Origin: SHAN690 sp038131955
Lineage (GTDB): Bacteria > Bacteroidota > Bacteroidia > Flavobacteriales_G > Salibacteraceae
Direction: 5' to 3'
DNA length: 64,000 nucleotides
NCBI GenBank assembly: GCA_038131955.1
Contig: JAYPQK010000002.1
Coordinates: 248,001-312,000 of the forward strand
Within the stretch, counting starts at the first letter, position 1; each line of letters starts with the position of its first letter. Of this stretch, positions 1-9,074 are shown piece by piece. The notes beneath the pieces were generated by a model. That model had not been told where the DNA came from, did no database searches, and saw nothing but the letters and a program-made list of their open reading frames with translations. The translations under genes and the position numbers were made by a program.

Positions 1-2
1 GC

Positions 3-224
3 ACTTCGCCCCAAAACAAGATCAAGGTGACATGCAACGGAAACCGTGTAATTAAAGGCATAGATATTGCTGATGATGAGCTCATGAATGACAAGGACAT
101 GATGGAAGATTTTCTTGTGCTCGCTGTCAACGATGCCCTCCAGAAGGCAGAGAAAGTCAATGAATCAGAAATGCGCAGCGCTGCAAGCACCATGATGCCC
201 GGTTTAGGCGGAATGTTTGGATGA
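3..224 (+). CDS. YbaB/EbfC-family nucleoid-associated protein (C-terminal part)
   Basis: The reading frame is open from the left edge (first full codon at 3), so the N-terminus lies outside the window. The visible part has the C-terminal half of the YbaB fold: a beta strand (KIKVTCNGN), a second strand with acidic residues, and a long helix (DFLVLAVNDALQKAEKV) ending in the Met/Gly-rich tail MMPGLGGMFG typical of the family. Family members are small dimeric DNA-binding proteins, often encoded beside dnaX or recR; that context is not visible. The stop codon overlaps the start of the next gene (ATGA), suggesting co-transcription. The GTG at 27 is an internal valine, not a start. Confidence 0.85.
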   Translation, partial: TSPQNKIKVTCNGNRVIKGIDIADDELMNDKDMMEDFLVLAVNDALQKAEKVNESEMRSAASTMMPGLGGMFG

Positions 225-1102
225 AAGAACAGCTGAGACATAGAGCAGATGTAATAGGATTGAACTTGATCACCTTGTTCCTTGGTAATCTAGGATTTGC
301 CCAACTTCCGAGCACATCGATCGACTTCCTGGATGAGTTTTACCTCAATGCGTCCCGTCCCAACTTCTCTACATTGAGCTACTTCGCTCCTTCCGCTACA
401 GTCGAAGTGATCAGTTACGATGAAGCCGGCTATCCTCGAGTCCTTTCCTTGACTCCGAAAGAATACGCTGCACAGGCGGACACCCTTCAGCAAGTGTTCG
501 AAGTGGATCAGCAGCCAGTAGTGATCCTCTCACGTTACTACGGACACCTTGCTACGGCCTATCTCAGTCTCTATACCCGTTTGATCGACAAAGAAACCCA
601 GGACACGCTTAGGATCAGAAGTATTCAGGCCGTTCAGCTAATCAAGCAGGACAGCTGGAAGATCGTCGACCTCGTAGTGCAAAACGAAGTGGGCAACTAT
701 CCATTCGAGCAAGATCTCTGGCCAAAAGAACTCACCCAAGCGATCCCTTTGGGCCAAGGTTCCAAGAATAAGACAGTAGCCTCCGATCCTAAGTCGTCTT
801 ATGATCCAAACAAGATCTACCGTCCGGAGGAGCTTGACATTGCTCCGGAATATCCTGGCAATGAAGCGCTTTTGACTGCCTTGCTTGATAGTTACGGCAT
901 AACGATGGAACCGGCCGAGGATGTCACTCCGTTTACTGTTACGATTGAAGAGGACGGTTTGGCGGTACTGGCATATGTGGGTGACCTTAGCGGTTCACAG
1001 ATCGAGCAAGCAAAGTCATTCGTTGGAAGCATGCTGATATGGTACCCCGGAGTAAAGGATGAAGCCAGTGTGCGCACGAAATTGATCTTTTACATGCGAT
1101 GA
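221..1102 (+). CDS. Secreted protein: NTF2-like domain plus TonB-C-like domain
   Basis: A 293-residue protein with a hydrophobic N-terminus (about residues 11-28) ending in FAQ, fitting a Sec signal peptide. Residues about 33-165 look like an NTF2/SnoaL-like fold: FLDEFYLNAS at the start, then alternating strands ending DSWKIVDLVVQNE. Residues about 200-293 have the shape of a TonB C-terminal domain: PEYPGNEALLTALL resembles the PxFPGGExAL box, then a VTIEEDGLAVLAYVG strand and a terminal WYPGVKDEASVRTKLIF strand like WxPGxxxGxPVRVxxxxP. No TonB-type membrane anchor and proline-rich linker is present, so it is unlikely to be a classical energy transducer. Its start overlaps the YbaB stop and its end overlaps the next gene. 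Function unknown; the domain calls are by eye. Confidence 0.7.
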   Translation: MKEQLRHRADVIGLNLITLFLGNLGFAQLPSTSIDFLDEFYLNASRPNFSTLSYFAPSATVEVISYDEAGYPRVLSLTPKEYAAQADTLQQVFEVDQQPVVILSRYYGHLATAYLSLYTRLIDKETQDTLRIRSIQAVQLIKQDSWKIVDLVVQNEVGNYPFEQDLWPKELTQAIPLGQGSKNKTVASDPKSSYDPNKIYRPEELDIAPEYPGNEALLTALLDSYGITMEPAEDVTPFTVTIEEDGLAVLAYVGDLSGSQIEQAKSFVGSMLIWYPGVKDEASVRTKLIFYMR

Positions 1103-1650
1103 AGAGACTAGCCAACATATTGACTTCAATCTTCTTGCTGATGGGCTTGCTTTCATCATTTCAAGCTGAATCTCAATCGAACTACGAAACACCGAATGAG
1201 GTCATCTCCTCTTTCTATGAGGCGCTTGAAACAGAGGCTGATACTACTCGAGCTCAATTGATGTCTGACCTCTTCATTGACAAAGGAACGATCTACACCA
1301 TCCTTCAACGATCAAGTTTGAGTTCAAACAGCAAAGGCGGAGGTTTCGATCGATTTTTAAAGGGCAGCGATGGTTTCTATGCTACGCACACCATGACGTA
1401 TGATGAGATCGAAAGGAGTATCGACTATTATGTAGACCTTGCATTGGTGCACAGTCTAGTGTTTCAAAACATCGTTGAGAAAGCAAAGCCGAACACGACC
1501 TATGAACAAATGCTTTGGTTTTCCTTCACTCTGGTCTATCAAAAAGACCGATGGTACTTGACGAATGTCACTTGGGTCAACGCTTTCGAAGACGAGGACG
1601 TCAACAATGCCATGGGCTTAGATACCTTGTGGCATCGTGTGGATGAATAA
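1099..1650 (+). CDS. Secreted NTF2/SnoaL-like protein
   Basis: A 183-residue protein with a signal peptide (cleavage probably after SFQAES, about residue 25). The remainder begins with a helix (NEVISSFYEALE) followed by strands and ends in an amphipathic strand with YQKDRWYLTNVTW, the usual layout of NTF2-like proteins. It resembles the N-terminal domain of the preceding gene in size and pattern, so the two may be paralogues. The ATG overlaps the upstream stop (ATGA), so translational coupling is likely. No catalytic residues can be recognised and the function is unknown. Its promoter probably lies upstream of the YbaB gene. Confidence 0.65.
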   Translation: MKRLANILTSIFLLMGLLSSFQAESQSNYETPNEVISSFYEALETEADTTRAQLMSDLFIDKGTIYTILQRSSLSSNSKGGGFDRFLKGSDGFYATHTMTYDEIERSIDYYVDLALVHSLVFQNIVEKAKPNTTYEQMLWFSFTLVYQKDRWYLTNVTWVNAFEDEDVNNAMGLDTLWHRVDE

Positions 1651-1685
1651 ACCTTTCACCCTCTTTTTCCGTATTCTTATTCCAT

Positions 1686-1693
1686 TAGATTTG
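1686..1693 (+). promoter_or_regulatory. Bacteroidota -7 promoter element (TAGATTTG)
   Basis: TAGATTTG matches the Bacteroidota -7 consensus TAnnTTTG exactly and ends 33 bases before the ATG of the gene at 1727. The -33 region holds only a T-run (about 1664-1668) rather than a good TTTG. The position suits a promoter for the 1727/3002 pair. Confidence 0.45.
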
Positions 1694-1726
1694 CGTGCTA
1701 GTTAGCATTCAAAAGAATCGAAACCT

Positions 1727-2983
1727 ATGAAACGAACGTTACCGTTGCTTTTGTTGGCATTGGCGTTGTCTATTGCCATGACCGATTGTCGAAGAATTGA
1801 CAGTATTGAATTCACCCCCACTTATGCATTTCCACTGGTCGAGGCCAATATCACCGTCGGTGAGCTGATCGGTGCGCGTCCGAGCGAAATTGCTTCTGAG
1901 TATGCCTTTGGCCCGAATGAGGGAGAGAGTGATAGCACTTACTTCTTCAAATTGGTGTATCCCGACACACTTGAGCCGGTAACCCTTCTTCAGTTTCAAG
2001 ATAGTATCGGCGGTTTCGGTCTTCCCGTGACCTTAGAGTTGCCGGAACGCCGAACTTTTCTCAGAATGTTTGGAAACTCTAGAGACGGATCTTTCTTCTT
2101 TTCCAATCCCGAAGTTGAATTTTCATTCAACAATTTCACTTCGATGGAATATGAATTGAGTTTCGATACGATCTACACTTTAAACACCCAGTCCCAACAA
2201 CGGTATTATTTCAATCTCAGCGACACCTTTATTGACGTGGCGGCTGGAGACCCAACCACTGGAGGAATCACCAACTATACCGTCAGCAATACCAACACCA
2301 TTCCTACGGGTGCACTCACCGTCGTATTTGAACCTACACCGAAGTACCTGTACTACCAACCCATCCTAACCTCAAAGGGAGATGCGGGCGCTGTAGGTGA
2401 TCGACTCGAGATCTACTCACGGGTCTTGCTTCCATTCGAAGGACGCGGCAACGTCTTTTACCGAGATACCATTCCTATGGAGGTTCCCGACAACATCTTC
2501 GAGAACGTTGTGGACTTTGCCTTCCTGCGCATGAGATTCACCAACTCCATTCCACTTCAAGCGTCCTTGACCGGGCTGATCGTGGATACGGCCAATTACA
2601 GCGTCGTTGGCACACTGCCATTGTATGAGATAGATGATGAACCAACAGAAAAGACAGACGGCATCATCATACCAGGCGCAACACAAAGCACCTTGACTCC
2701 AACCACCAACCCCACGTCAGACACGGTTGAATTGGCCACCGATGTGCGTATCTACAGAAAGAACCCTAGTACTGGGGAAAACGATCTGGAGAACTTACTG
2801 GCAGGTAATGCGATCATCCTACAAGTAGAATTGAATACAACGGACTATGACACGGATGAATTCGTCAAGGTATTCAGTACACAAGGCTTGAAGGTCAATC
2901 TCGGGATCAAGACGAAGATCAACGGAACACTTGACATTGACTCGATTCGAGGAAGTTTAATTGACTCCATTCTTGGCCGTTAA
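1727..2983 (+). CDS. Secreted beta-rich protein of unknown function
   Basis: 418 residues. The N-terminus (MKRTLPLLLLALALSIAMTDC) is a signal sequence ending in a cysteine at residue 21; the context MTDC is a poor lipobox, so a lipoprotein is possible but uncertain. The rest is strand-rich with many aromatic and acidic residues, with no motif I recognise. The C-terminal 100 residues (NAIILQVELNTTDYD, then NLGIKTKINGTLDIDS) resemble the last domain of large Bacteroidota surface proteins of unknown function. Only 18 bases separate it from the DUF5723/OmpA gene, so the two are probably one operon and may form an outer-membrane pair; that is inference. Confidence 0.6.
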   Translation: MKRTLPLLLLALALSIAMTDCRRIDSIEFTPTYAFPLVEANITVGELIGARPSEIASEYAFGPNEGESDSTYFFKLVYPDTLEPVTLLQFQDSIGGFGLPVTLELPERRTFLRMFGNSRDGSFFFSNPEVEFSFNNFTSMEYELSFDTIYTLNTQSQQRYYFNLSDTFIDVAAGDPTTGGITNYTVSNTNTIPTGALTVVFEPTPKYLYYQPILTSKGDAGAVGDRLEIYSRVLLPFEGRGNVFYRDTIPMEVPDNIFENVVDFAFLRMRFTNSIPLQASLTGLIVDTANYSVVGTLPLYEIDDEPTEKTDGIIIPGATQSTLTPTTNPTSDTVELATDVRIYRKNPSTGENDLENLLAGNAIILQVELNTTDYDTDEFVKVFSTQGLKVNLGIKTKINGTLDIDSIRGSLIDSILGR

Positions 2984-3001
2984 ACCATCAGACTGCACAT
3001 T

Positions 3002-5506
3002 ATGAAAAAGTTACTCACTACCCTATTCATCGTAGTTGCTGCTCTGACCGTCCAAGCACAGCTCGAACTGACCCAATACAATATGCGTTTGATCCAGCCT
3101 GCTGGGTTCAGTAACGCTTCCTTCACTCCAAGTTGCAATGTAACCGTCGGGGGTATTCTCTTCGGCAATACCTCCTTTGGATTGTATAACACGGGGATTT
3201 CCAGAAATACATTCTACTCCTTGATCGAAGGCGGTGATCGACTGGAAAGAGCCTTGAATTCCATGGAAGATGTGAATGAGATGAGCCTGAACTTCAGAAA
3301 GGACATCATCCACTTTGGTTTCCGAGTAAAGGAAAACCACTACTTCGGTCTCAATGCCAGCGTGCGATCAAATACCAATGTATTCTTTCCACGGGATCTC
3401 TTCACGCTTATCTTCGTCGGAAACGCTGCCGCACCGGGCGATGAAGGCATAAGCGTGCCCGAGCAGTATCAATTATTAGGGAAACGAGCTTCTCTCGATG
3501 GAACAGGTGTTGACCACAGCACCTTCGCCGAGATCGGCTTGCAGTATGCTGTCAAACTTATGGACGAGCAGCAGCTCGAATTGGGAGTCCGCCCTAAGAT
3601 GCTTGTGGGCTTGGCGAATATCCAGACGGTCTCTTCCCAAGTGGGTCTCACTACAGACGCGACTACCTTCAATATGACCCTTGATGGTGGGTATTCTGTG
3701 AACACCTCCATCTCCGTTGATGATTCAGGAAATTTCGTGAATCCAGGGATGAGCAACCTGGGTTTTGGAGTTGACCTAGGCGCGACTTTCCGCGCTACTG
3801 AAAAGATAGAATTCAGTGCCGCCTTGAATGATCTGGGATACATCAATTGGAAAACGATCGCCAGAAATTACAACGCAGTTGACGGTCGGTTTGACTACTA
3901 TGGATTTCAGCTCGATGGTTCGATCTTGGACGTGAACGCTTCCATCGACTCTATCGTCAATGGCTTTGGGAATCGAGTTGGCGACAGTCTTCTCCGTCAA
4001 TTTGGACCTGACACATTGGACCTGGCTTCGTACCGAACCAACTTACCGACCAACCTCAACCTAGCAGGCAACTACCACTTCACCGATCGTCACTCATTGG
4101 GCGCTGTATTCAATTTGAGAAAGCCCAACGACAAAGTGCGTAGCGCCTTTTCGCTACAGTACACCTACAGTGCGGATGAGAAGTACAGCTTTCACGCAAA
4201 CTACAGCATTTACAACCGAAGTTTCGTCAACCTAGGACTAGGTGCTTCCGTGAGGCTGGGCCCTATCCAAGTGTTTGCCATGACCGATAACATCATTGGT
4301 ACGGCGAACTTCCTCTTTCCATTCTATTTCCTGCCTTGGGGGACCAAGAACCGGCATGTACAAGCTGGCTTGAACTGGAAGTTTGGCTGCCGACAAGACA
4401 AAGACAAGGATGGCATCAAAGACAAGGACGACGCTTGTCCTGACACACCTGGTGAGCTCAAGTTCCAAGGATGTCCGGATACTGACAAGGACGGTGTGAT
4501 GGATCGTGAGGATCTCTGTCCTGAAACTCCGGGTCCAAAAGAGCTTGGAGGATGTCCTGACCGAGATGGAGACGGTATCATCGACAAGAACGACGAATGT
4601 CCGGACGCACCGGGACCATTAGACTTTGACGGATGCCCTGATACCGATAATGACGGTATTCAAGACAAAGAAGACCTCTGTCCTACTGTAAAAGGTATTG
4701 CTAAGTTCAGCGGCTGTCCTGATACCGACGAAGATGGTATCCAAGATAGCGAAGACGAATGCCCTGAAGATCCGGGAATTCTCGCCTTCAAGGGTTGTCC
4801 GGACACAGACGGCGATGGCATCAAGGACAGCGAGGACGAATGTCCAGAGAAAGCGGGTCCAAAAGAGAAGAACGGATGTCCTGATACAGATGGCGATGGC
4901 TTAACCGACAACAAGGACAATTGTCCCGAAATCGCGGGACCGGTAGATAATCAAGGGTGTCCTTATGGAGATCGGGACGGTGATGGAGTATTCGACAACG
5001 AAGACAGTTGTCCTGACACTCCGGGTCCTGCCGAGAATGCCGGTTGCCCCTACAGCGACCTAGACGGTGATGGAGTATTCGACAAGGATGATCGTTGTCC
5101 ACAAACGCCTGGTGTAGTTGAGAATGCCGGATGTCCTGAGATCAAGAAGGAAGAGCAAGAGGTATTAAAGACCGCTTTCGACAACCTAGAGTTTGAGACT
5201 GGAAAGGCGGTTATTCGAAACACTTCTTATGAGTCGTTGGATAATCTCGCGGATCTGTTGGTCAAGAACGAGTCATGGAAGCTCCAGATCTCCGGACACA
5301 CAGACAATGTTGGTAGTGAGGCATCGAACCTTAAGATCTCTGAGAATAGATCAAAAGCGGTTGCTAGCTACCTTGAATCCAAGGGTGTGCCGATGGATCG
5401 CATGATCGTCAAGTGGTTTGGCGAGAGTCAGCCTATCGACGATAACTCTACCGCGGAAGGACGAGCACGAAACCGTCGCGTTGAGATGGAAGTCGTTTTC
5501 GACTAA
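3002..5506 (+). CDS. DUF5723 outer-membrane barrel with nine TSP3 repeats and OmpA domain
   Basis: 834 residues with a signal peptide ending in VQAQ. Residues about 20-460 form a strand-rich region typical of DUF5723 (QYNMRLIQPAGFSNASFTP near the start), expected to be a porin-like barrel in the outer membrane. Residues about 463-713 hold nine tandem thrombospondin type 3 repeats of 27-29 residues, each with DxDxDGxxDxxDxCP and a second GCP; the aspartates bind calcium in known TSP3 modules. Residues about 725-834 are an OmpA peptidoglycan-binding domain (ISGHTDNVGS and a final RARNRRVEM). The order barrel, calcium-stiffened stalk, peptidoglycan anchor is well known in Bacteroidota. A strong terminator follows immediately. 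Confidence 0.9.
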   Translation: MKKLLTTLFIVVAALTVQAQLELTQYNMRLIQPAGFSNASFTPSCNVTVGGILFGNTSFGLYNTGISRNTFYSLIEGGDRLERALNSMEDVNEMSLNFRKDIIHFGFRVKENHYFGLNASVRSNTNVFFPRDLFTLIFVGNAAAPGDEGISVPEQYQLLGKRASLDGTGVDHSTFAEIGLQYAVKLMDEQQLELGVRPKMLVGLANIQTVSSQVGLTTDATTFNMTLDGGYSVNTSISVDDSGNFVNPGMSNLGFGVDLGATFRATEKIEFSAALNDLGYINWKTIARNYNAVDGRFDYYGFQLDGSILDVNASIDSIVNGFGNRVGDSLLRQFGPDTLDLASYRTNLPTNLNLAGNYHFTDRHSLGAVFNLRKPNDKVRSAFSLQYTYSADEKYSFHANYSIYNRSFVNLGLGASVRLGPIQVFAMTDNIIGTANFLFPFYFLPWGTKNRHVQAGLNWKFGCRQDKDKDGIKDKDDACPDTPGELKFQGCPDTDKDGVMDREDLCPETPGPKELGGCPDRDGDGIIDKNDECPDAPGPLDFDGCPDTDNDGIQDKEDLCPTVKGIAKFSGCPDTDEDGIQDSEDECPEDPGILAFKGCPDTDGDGIKDSEDECPEKAGPKEKNGCPDTDGDGLTDNKDNCPEIAGPVDNQGCPYGDRDGDGVFDNEDSCPDTPGPAENAGCPYSDLDGDGVFDKDDRCPQTPGVVENAGCPEIKKEEQEVLKTAFDNLEFETGKAVIRNTSYESLDNLADLLVKNESWKLQISGHTDNVGSEASNLKISENRSKAVASYLESKGVPMDRMIVKWFGESQPIDDNSTAEGRARNRRVEMEVVFD

Positions 5507-5530
5507 TCGATTCAATGATTGAATGATACA

Positions 5531-5560
5531 AGCCCCGGCCTATCTGGTTCGGGGCTTTTC
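5531..5560 (+). terminator. Rho-independent terminator after the OmpA-domain gene
   Basis: AGCCCCG (5531-5537) pairs with CGGGGCT (5550-5556), followed by TTTT. It lies 25 bases after the stop at 5506 and shows that any start before it (such as the ATG at 5519) is not the start of the next gene. Confidence 0.85.
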
Positions 5561-5596
5561 ATTTTACGATACGATCGAAAATCGCATATTCGTCGC

Positions 5597-7024
5597 ATGC
5601 AATCAAAGTCCATGCATTTGGGTGTCGCCTTACTTCCCCTGCTCTTTTTAGTGGGTCTACTTGCCGTGAATGTTACCCAATTTGGGGATGATGCACTTGC
5701 TTTTTCGAATCAACTGGCGCTGCTCCTGGCTGCCGGATTTGCAGGGCTTCTCAGCCTACGGTATAAGACTCCATTCATTAAGCTCATGGAAGGCGTGGTC
5801 GAGAACATCCAGCAAGCCGTGCCAGCGATCATGGTACTCTTGCTGATCGGGTCACTCGCCGGTAGCTGGTTATTCGGCGGGGTGGTGCCCGTGATGATCT
5901 ACTACGGCCTGAAGATCCTTCATCCCGACTACTTCCTTTTCTCCGCATGCATCATCAGTGCGGTCGTTTCTTTGGCAACGGGAAGCTCCTGGGGTACGAT
6001 CGCGACCGTTGGCATCGCTTTATTAGGAATCGGCAAGACCATGCACATTCACGAAGGACTTGTAGCGGGAGCAATCATCTCCGGTGCATACTTCGGCGAT
6101 AAGATGTCGCCCCTGAGTGATACCACCAATTTGGCTCCGGCCGTGGCGGGAACCGATTTGATCAGTCACATCAAGTACATGACCATCACGACCATACCCA
6201 GCATACTCATCACCTTGCTGATCTTTCTCGTGATCGGTTTTTCCTTCGACGCACAAATGAATGCTGAGAGTGTATTGTCGGTGAATGAACAGCTTGAATC
6301 CGCATTCAACCTCTCTCCATTACTCTTCATCGTCCCCATCGTCGTCATTATACTCATCGTAAAGAAAGTGCCTGCGGCTCCTTCCTTGGCAGTGGGAAGT
6401 CTTCTGGGTATTCTGGCCGGTTTCATCTTTCAGCAACCACTCCTAGAAGGCCTTCTTGATGGTGGAGAGTTCACGAGTTCCTACGCCATGGCTGTAACAG
6501 CTCTCGGAACCGACTTCGCGATTCAAAGCTCCGACCCACTGCTTGCAGATCTGCTGTCGACCGGTGGAATGGCCGGTATGCTTGGCACGATCTGGTTGAT
6601 CATCTGTGCGATGGTGTTCGGCGGGGTGATGGAAAAGAGCGGTGCCTTGATGGTGATCTCCTCTTCTCTACTCCGATTGGCACATGGTCGAACAGGATTG
6701 GTTGGAACAACGGCTGCTAGTTCGATCTTCATGAACCTTACCGCTAGTGATCAATATTTAGCTATTGTGGTTCCTGGAAAGATGTATCAAAAAGCATACG
6801 AAGAGCGAGGACTGCACCCCGTGAATCTCAGTAGAACCTTGGAGGACGCCGGTACGGTGACCTCGGTTCTGGTACCGTGGAACACATGTGGAGCGGCACA
6901 AGCCGGCGTTCTTGGTGTGGCCACGGCTGTCTATTGGCCCTTTTGCTTCTTCTGCCTGATCAGTCCCTTAATGACCCTCGCAGTTTCCGCCTTTAATATT
7001 CGTGTGAAGAAAATAGCAGACTAG
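5597..7024 (+). CDS. nhaC: Na+/H+ antiporter, NhaC family
   Basis: 475 residues with about 11-12 membrane segments. NhaC-family features include the ATGSSWGTIATVGIA segment, GAYFGDKMSPLSDTTNLAPA (conserved Asp and Asn), and a C-terminal half with NLTASDQYLAIVVPGKMY and VPWNTCGAAQAGVLGV. It exchanges sodium for protons across the inner membrane for pH and sodium homeostasis. I place the start at 5597 (MQSKSMHLGVALLPLLFLVG) because the frame upstream runs through the terminator of the previous gene. No partner gene adjoins it. Substrate specificity within the NhaC/arginine-ornithine-type group cannot be fixed from sequence alone. Confidence 0.88.
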   Translation: MQSKSMHLGVALLPLLFLVGLLAVNVTQFGDDALAFSNQLALLLAAGFAGLLSLRYKTPFIKLMEGVVENIQQAVPAIMVLLLIGSLAGSWLFGGVVPVMIYYGLKILHPDYFLFSACIISAVVSLATGSSWGTIATVGIALLGIGKTMHIHEGLVAGAIISGAYFGDKMSPLSDTTNLAPAVAGTDLISHIKYMTITTIPSILITLLIFLVIGFSFDAQMNAESVLSVNEQLESAFNLSPLLFIVPIVVIILIVKKVPAAPSLAVGSLLGILAGFIFQQPLLEGLLDGGEFTSSYAMAVTALGTDFAIQSSDPLLADLLSTGGMAGMLGTIWLIICAMVFGGVMEKSGALMVISSSLLRLAHGRTGLVGTTAASSIFMNLTASDQYLAIVVPGKMYQKAYEERGLHPVNLSRTLEDAGTVTSVLVPWNTCGAAQAGVLGVATAVYWPFCFFCLISPLMTLAVSAFNIRVKKIAD

Positions 7025-7088
7025 ACCTCAACCTTTTTCTATTCCGCACGTCTTTGATGTATCTACATACACCATAACTCGATCACCT

Positions 7089-9014
7089 ATGGAACGACTT
7101 TTACTCCGCGTCGCATTCTCGGCATGTGTCATTATTGGAGCCGTTATTCTCAACAGCTACTCTGGAGGAGGTTTCAGCAATGACCTTACGGGCAGTCCGG
7201 TCAGCAGCAGTACCTGTCAGAGCTGTCACAGTACTTATTCTTTGAATTCAGGTTCTGGTAGTGTCTCGATGAGTATTCCCACTTCGTATTACCCCGGGAA
7301 TAGTTATTCCATCTCGATCAACGTGAGCCAATCATCACCAACTCCTGCGCGCTTTGGATTCATGGCTGGTGTATTGAGGGACAACAATGCTAACGGCGGC
7401 ACCTTTGCCGCTGGTACCGGATCGGCGGTAACCACGATCAGCGGACGCTCGTACATTCGGCACAACTCCACCTACAATTCATCCGGAAGTTGGTCTTACA
7501 GCTGGACAGCCCCGTCTTATGCAGACACGATCATTTTTCACTATGCAGGCGTAGCGGCTAACGGAACAAGTGGAAACAGCGGTGATTACGTTTATACCGG
7601 ATCCACCACGATCTACCCTATCAACTTGATCACCGCAACTGTGGATTCTACAGGGGTCACCTGTAATGGCGACTGCGACGGTTCGATCAGCGTAAGCAAC
7701 GTAAGCGGTGGCGAGGGCGCCCCATACACGTACGAGTGGTCTAACAATGCCACAACAGCTAGCATCAACAACCTCTGTGCGGGTACCTATACCTTGACCA
7801 TCACCGATAATAATGGTAATGAAGAAGTCATTGAAGCGTCGGTGGACACTCCAAATCCATTGGTTATGAGCTTCACAACAGTAGGCACTTCATGCGTGAG
7901 CGGTAGCGGAGAGATCAGCGTGCAACCATTTGGAGGCACAGCCCCCTATTCATACTTATGGAATACGGGTAGTACCGATAGTTTGATCACCAATGCCAAC
8001 GTTGGAAAGTACATAGTAACTGTAACCGATGCGAATGGATGCACTTCGGTCGACTCAGGTGATGTAAATCCCACAGGTTCGGGATTGGTGGGTGTTTTCA
8101 ACTCCGGAGCCGAGAATTGTGGACATGAGAACGGCTTTGCCCAGCTCACTATGATCATCGGTAATCCACCTTATGACTATGCGTGGAGTACGGGTTCAAC
8201 GGGATCATCTTTTGAAGGAGGACTTTCTGCGGGAACCTACACGCTGACCGTCACCGACTCGTTGGGCTGCATCGACCTTTTCAGTGAGACTATTGACGAA
8301 TCCTTTGCAGTGATCAATGAAGCCGGTGCATCCATCAACGACGCCACCTGTTTTGGAGATTCGAACGGGTCTATCTCAGTTCCTCCCGGACAAGCGATTC
8401 CTCCCGCATTCTATGACTGGTCTAATGGAGCAACAGGACTGAGCATCTTTGACCTGACCGCCGGAATGTACACGGTGACTCTAACCGACAGTGCAGGCTG
8501 CATGGACACTGCCACCTTTGAAGTGAGTCAACCGGATGTCATGATCGTTGGACCCACACCGGTTTCAACGAACGAAGGATTTTGCGATGGAACCATCGTT
8601 TTGAATGCTACAGGTGGCACCCCACCCTATGCTTACAGCTGGTCTCATGATGCCACGCTCACCGGCGATTCTGCCTCAGGTCTTTGTGAAGGGGTATTTA
8701 CCGTGACGGTAACGGATGATCAAGGTTGTGAACAAGAGCTAGTGATCAGTATCGGTGTGGTAACAGGAAACGAAGAACTCTCCATTGAAGCGATTGGGGT
8801 GTATCCCAATCCAGCGCATGATGTTCTACTCATTCGCACGGGAGGACTCAACGTAGAGTTGGTTGAGCTGATGGATATGACTGGTAGAAAGATCAAAACT
8901 TGGAGTGAGCAGGTAGCGCAATTGATCCTAGATGGTATCGAGTCGGGTCGCTATAACCTATTGATACGCGCGGGTGATGGATTCATCGTTAAGCCGGTGG
9001 TCATCAGTCGATAA
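7089..9014 (+). CDS. T9SS-exported protein with CxxCH domain and five SprB-like repeats
   Basis: 641 residues: an N-terminal signal/anchor (residues about 5-25), then a domain of about 160 residues opening with GSPVSSSTCQSCHS (a CxxCH motif) and ending around GDYVYTGSTTIYP, resembling the choice-of-anchor/Reeler-like domain found in Bacteroidota secreted proteins. Five SprB-like repeats of about 70 residues follow; each has a Cys near the start, PYxYxW in the middle and YTxTVTDxxGC at the end. The last 80 residues are a T9SS type A sorting domain (IGVYPNPAHDVLLI, then MDMTGRKIKTW and SGRYNLLI), so the protein should cross the outer membrane by type IX secretion. Whether the CxxCH binds haem is not known. 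Confidence 0.85.
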   Translation: MERLLLRVAFSACVIIGAVILNSYSGGGFSNDLTGSPVSSSTCQSCHSTYSLNSGSGSVSMSIPTSYYPGNSYSISINVSQSSPTPARFGFMAGVLRDNNANGGTFAAGTGSAVTTISGRSYIRHNSTYNSSGSWSYSWTAPSYADTIIFHYAGVAANGTSGNSGDYVYTGSTTIYPINLITATVDSTGVTCNGDCDGSISVSNVSGGEGAPYTYEWSNNATTASINNLCAGTYTLTITDNNGNEEVIEASVDTPNPLVMSFTTVGTSCVSGSGEISVQPFGGTAPYSYLWNTGSTDSLITNANVGKYIVTVTDANGCTSVDSGDVNPTGSGLVGVFNSGAENCGHENGFAQLTMIIGNPPYDYAWSTGSTGSSFEGGLSAGTYTLTVTDSLGCIDLFSETIDESFAVINEAGASINDATCFGDSNGSISVPPGQAIPPAFYDWSNGATGLSIFDLTAGMYTVTLTDSAGCMDTATFEVSQPDVMIVGPTPVSTNEGFCDGTIVLNATGGTPPYAYSWSHDATLTGDSASGLCEGVFTVTVTDDQGCEQELVISIGVVTGNEELSIEAIGVYPNPAHDVLLIRTGGLNVELVELMDMTGRKIKTWSEQVAQLILDGIESGRYNLLIRAGDGFIVKPVVISR

Positions 9015-9044
9015 ACCTCTTACTTATTAGGACATTCGAATGGA

Positions 9045-9074
9045 AAATGCTTCCCTTTGCCGGAAGCATTTTTT
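9045..9074 (+). terminator. Rho-independent terminator abutting the ndh start codon
   Basis: AAATGCTTCC (9045-9054) and GGAAGCATTT (9062-9071) form a perfect 10-bp stem with a 7-base loop and a T-tract that runs straight into the ATG at 9075. It ends transcription of the T9SS cargo gene. Confidence 0.85.

Noticed and set aside
4324..5102. Long antisense and shifted frames across the TSP3 repeats
   Set aside because: They are by-products of the repeated DxDxDG codons; composition (Ser/Pro or Arg/His rich) is not protein-like and the sense gene is clear.
4391..5140. Regular spacing in the TSP3 region as a possible CRISPR array
   Set aside because: Units are about 81 bases, diverge between copies and encode Ca-binding repeats; there are no short identical repeats with unique spacers.
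5519..5596. Earlier ATG for the NhaC gene
   Set aside because: It lies before and through the preceding terminator; membrane-protein similarity starts after 5597.
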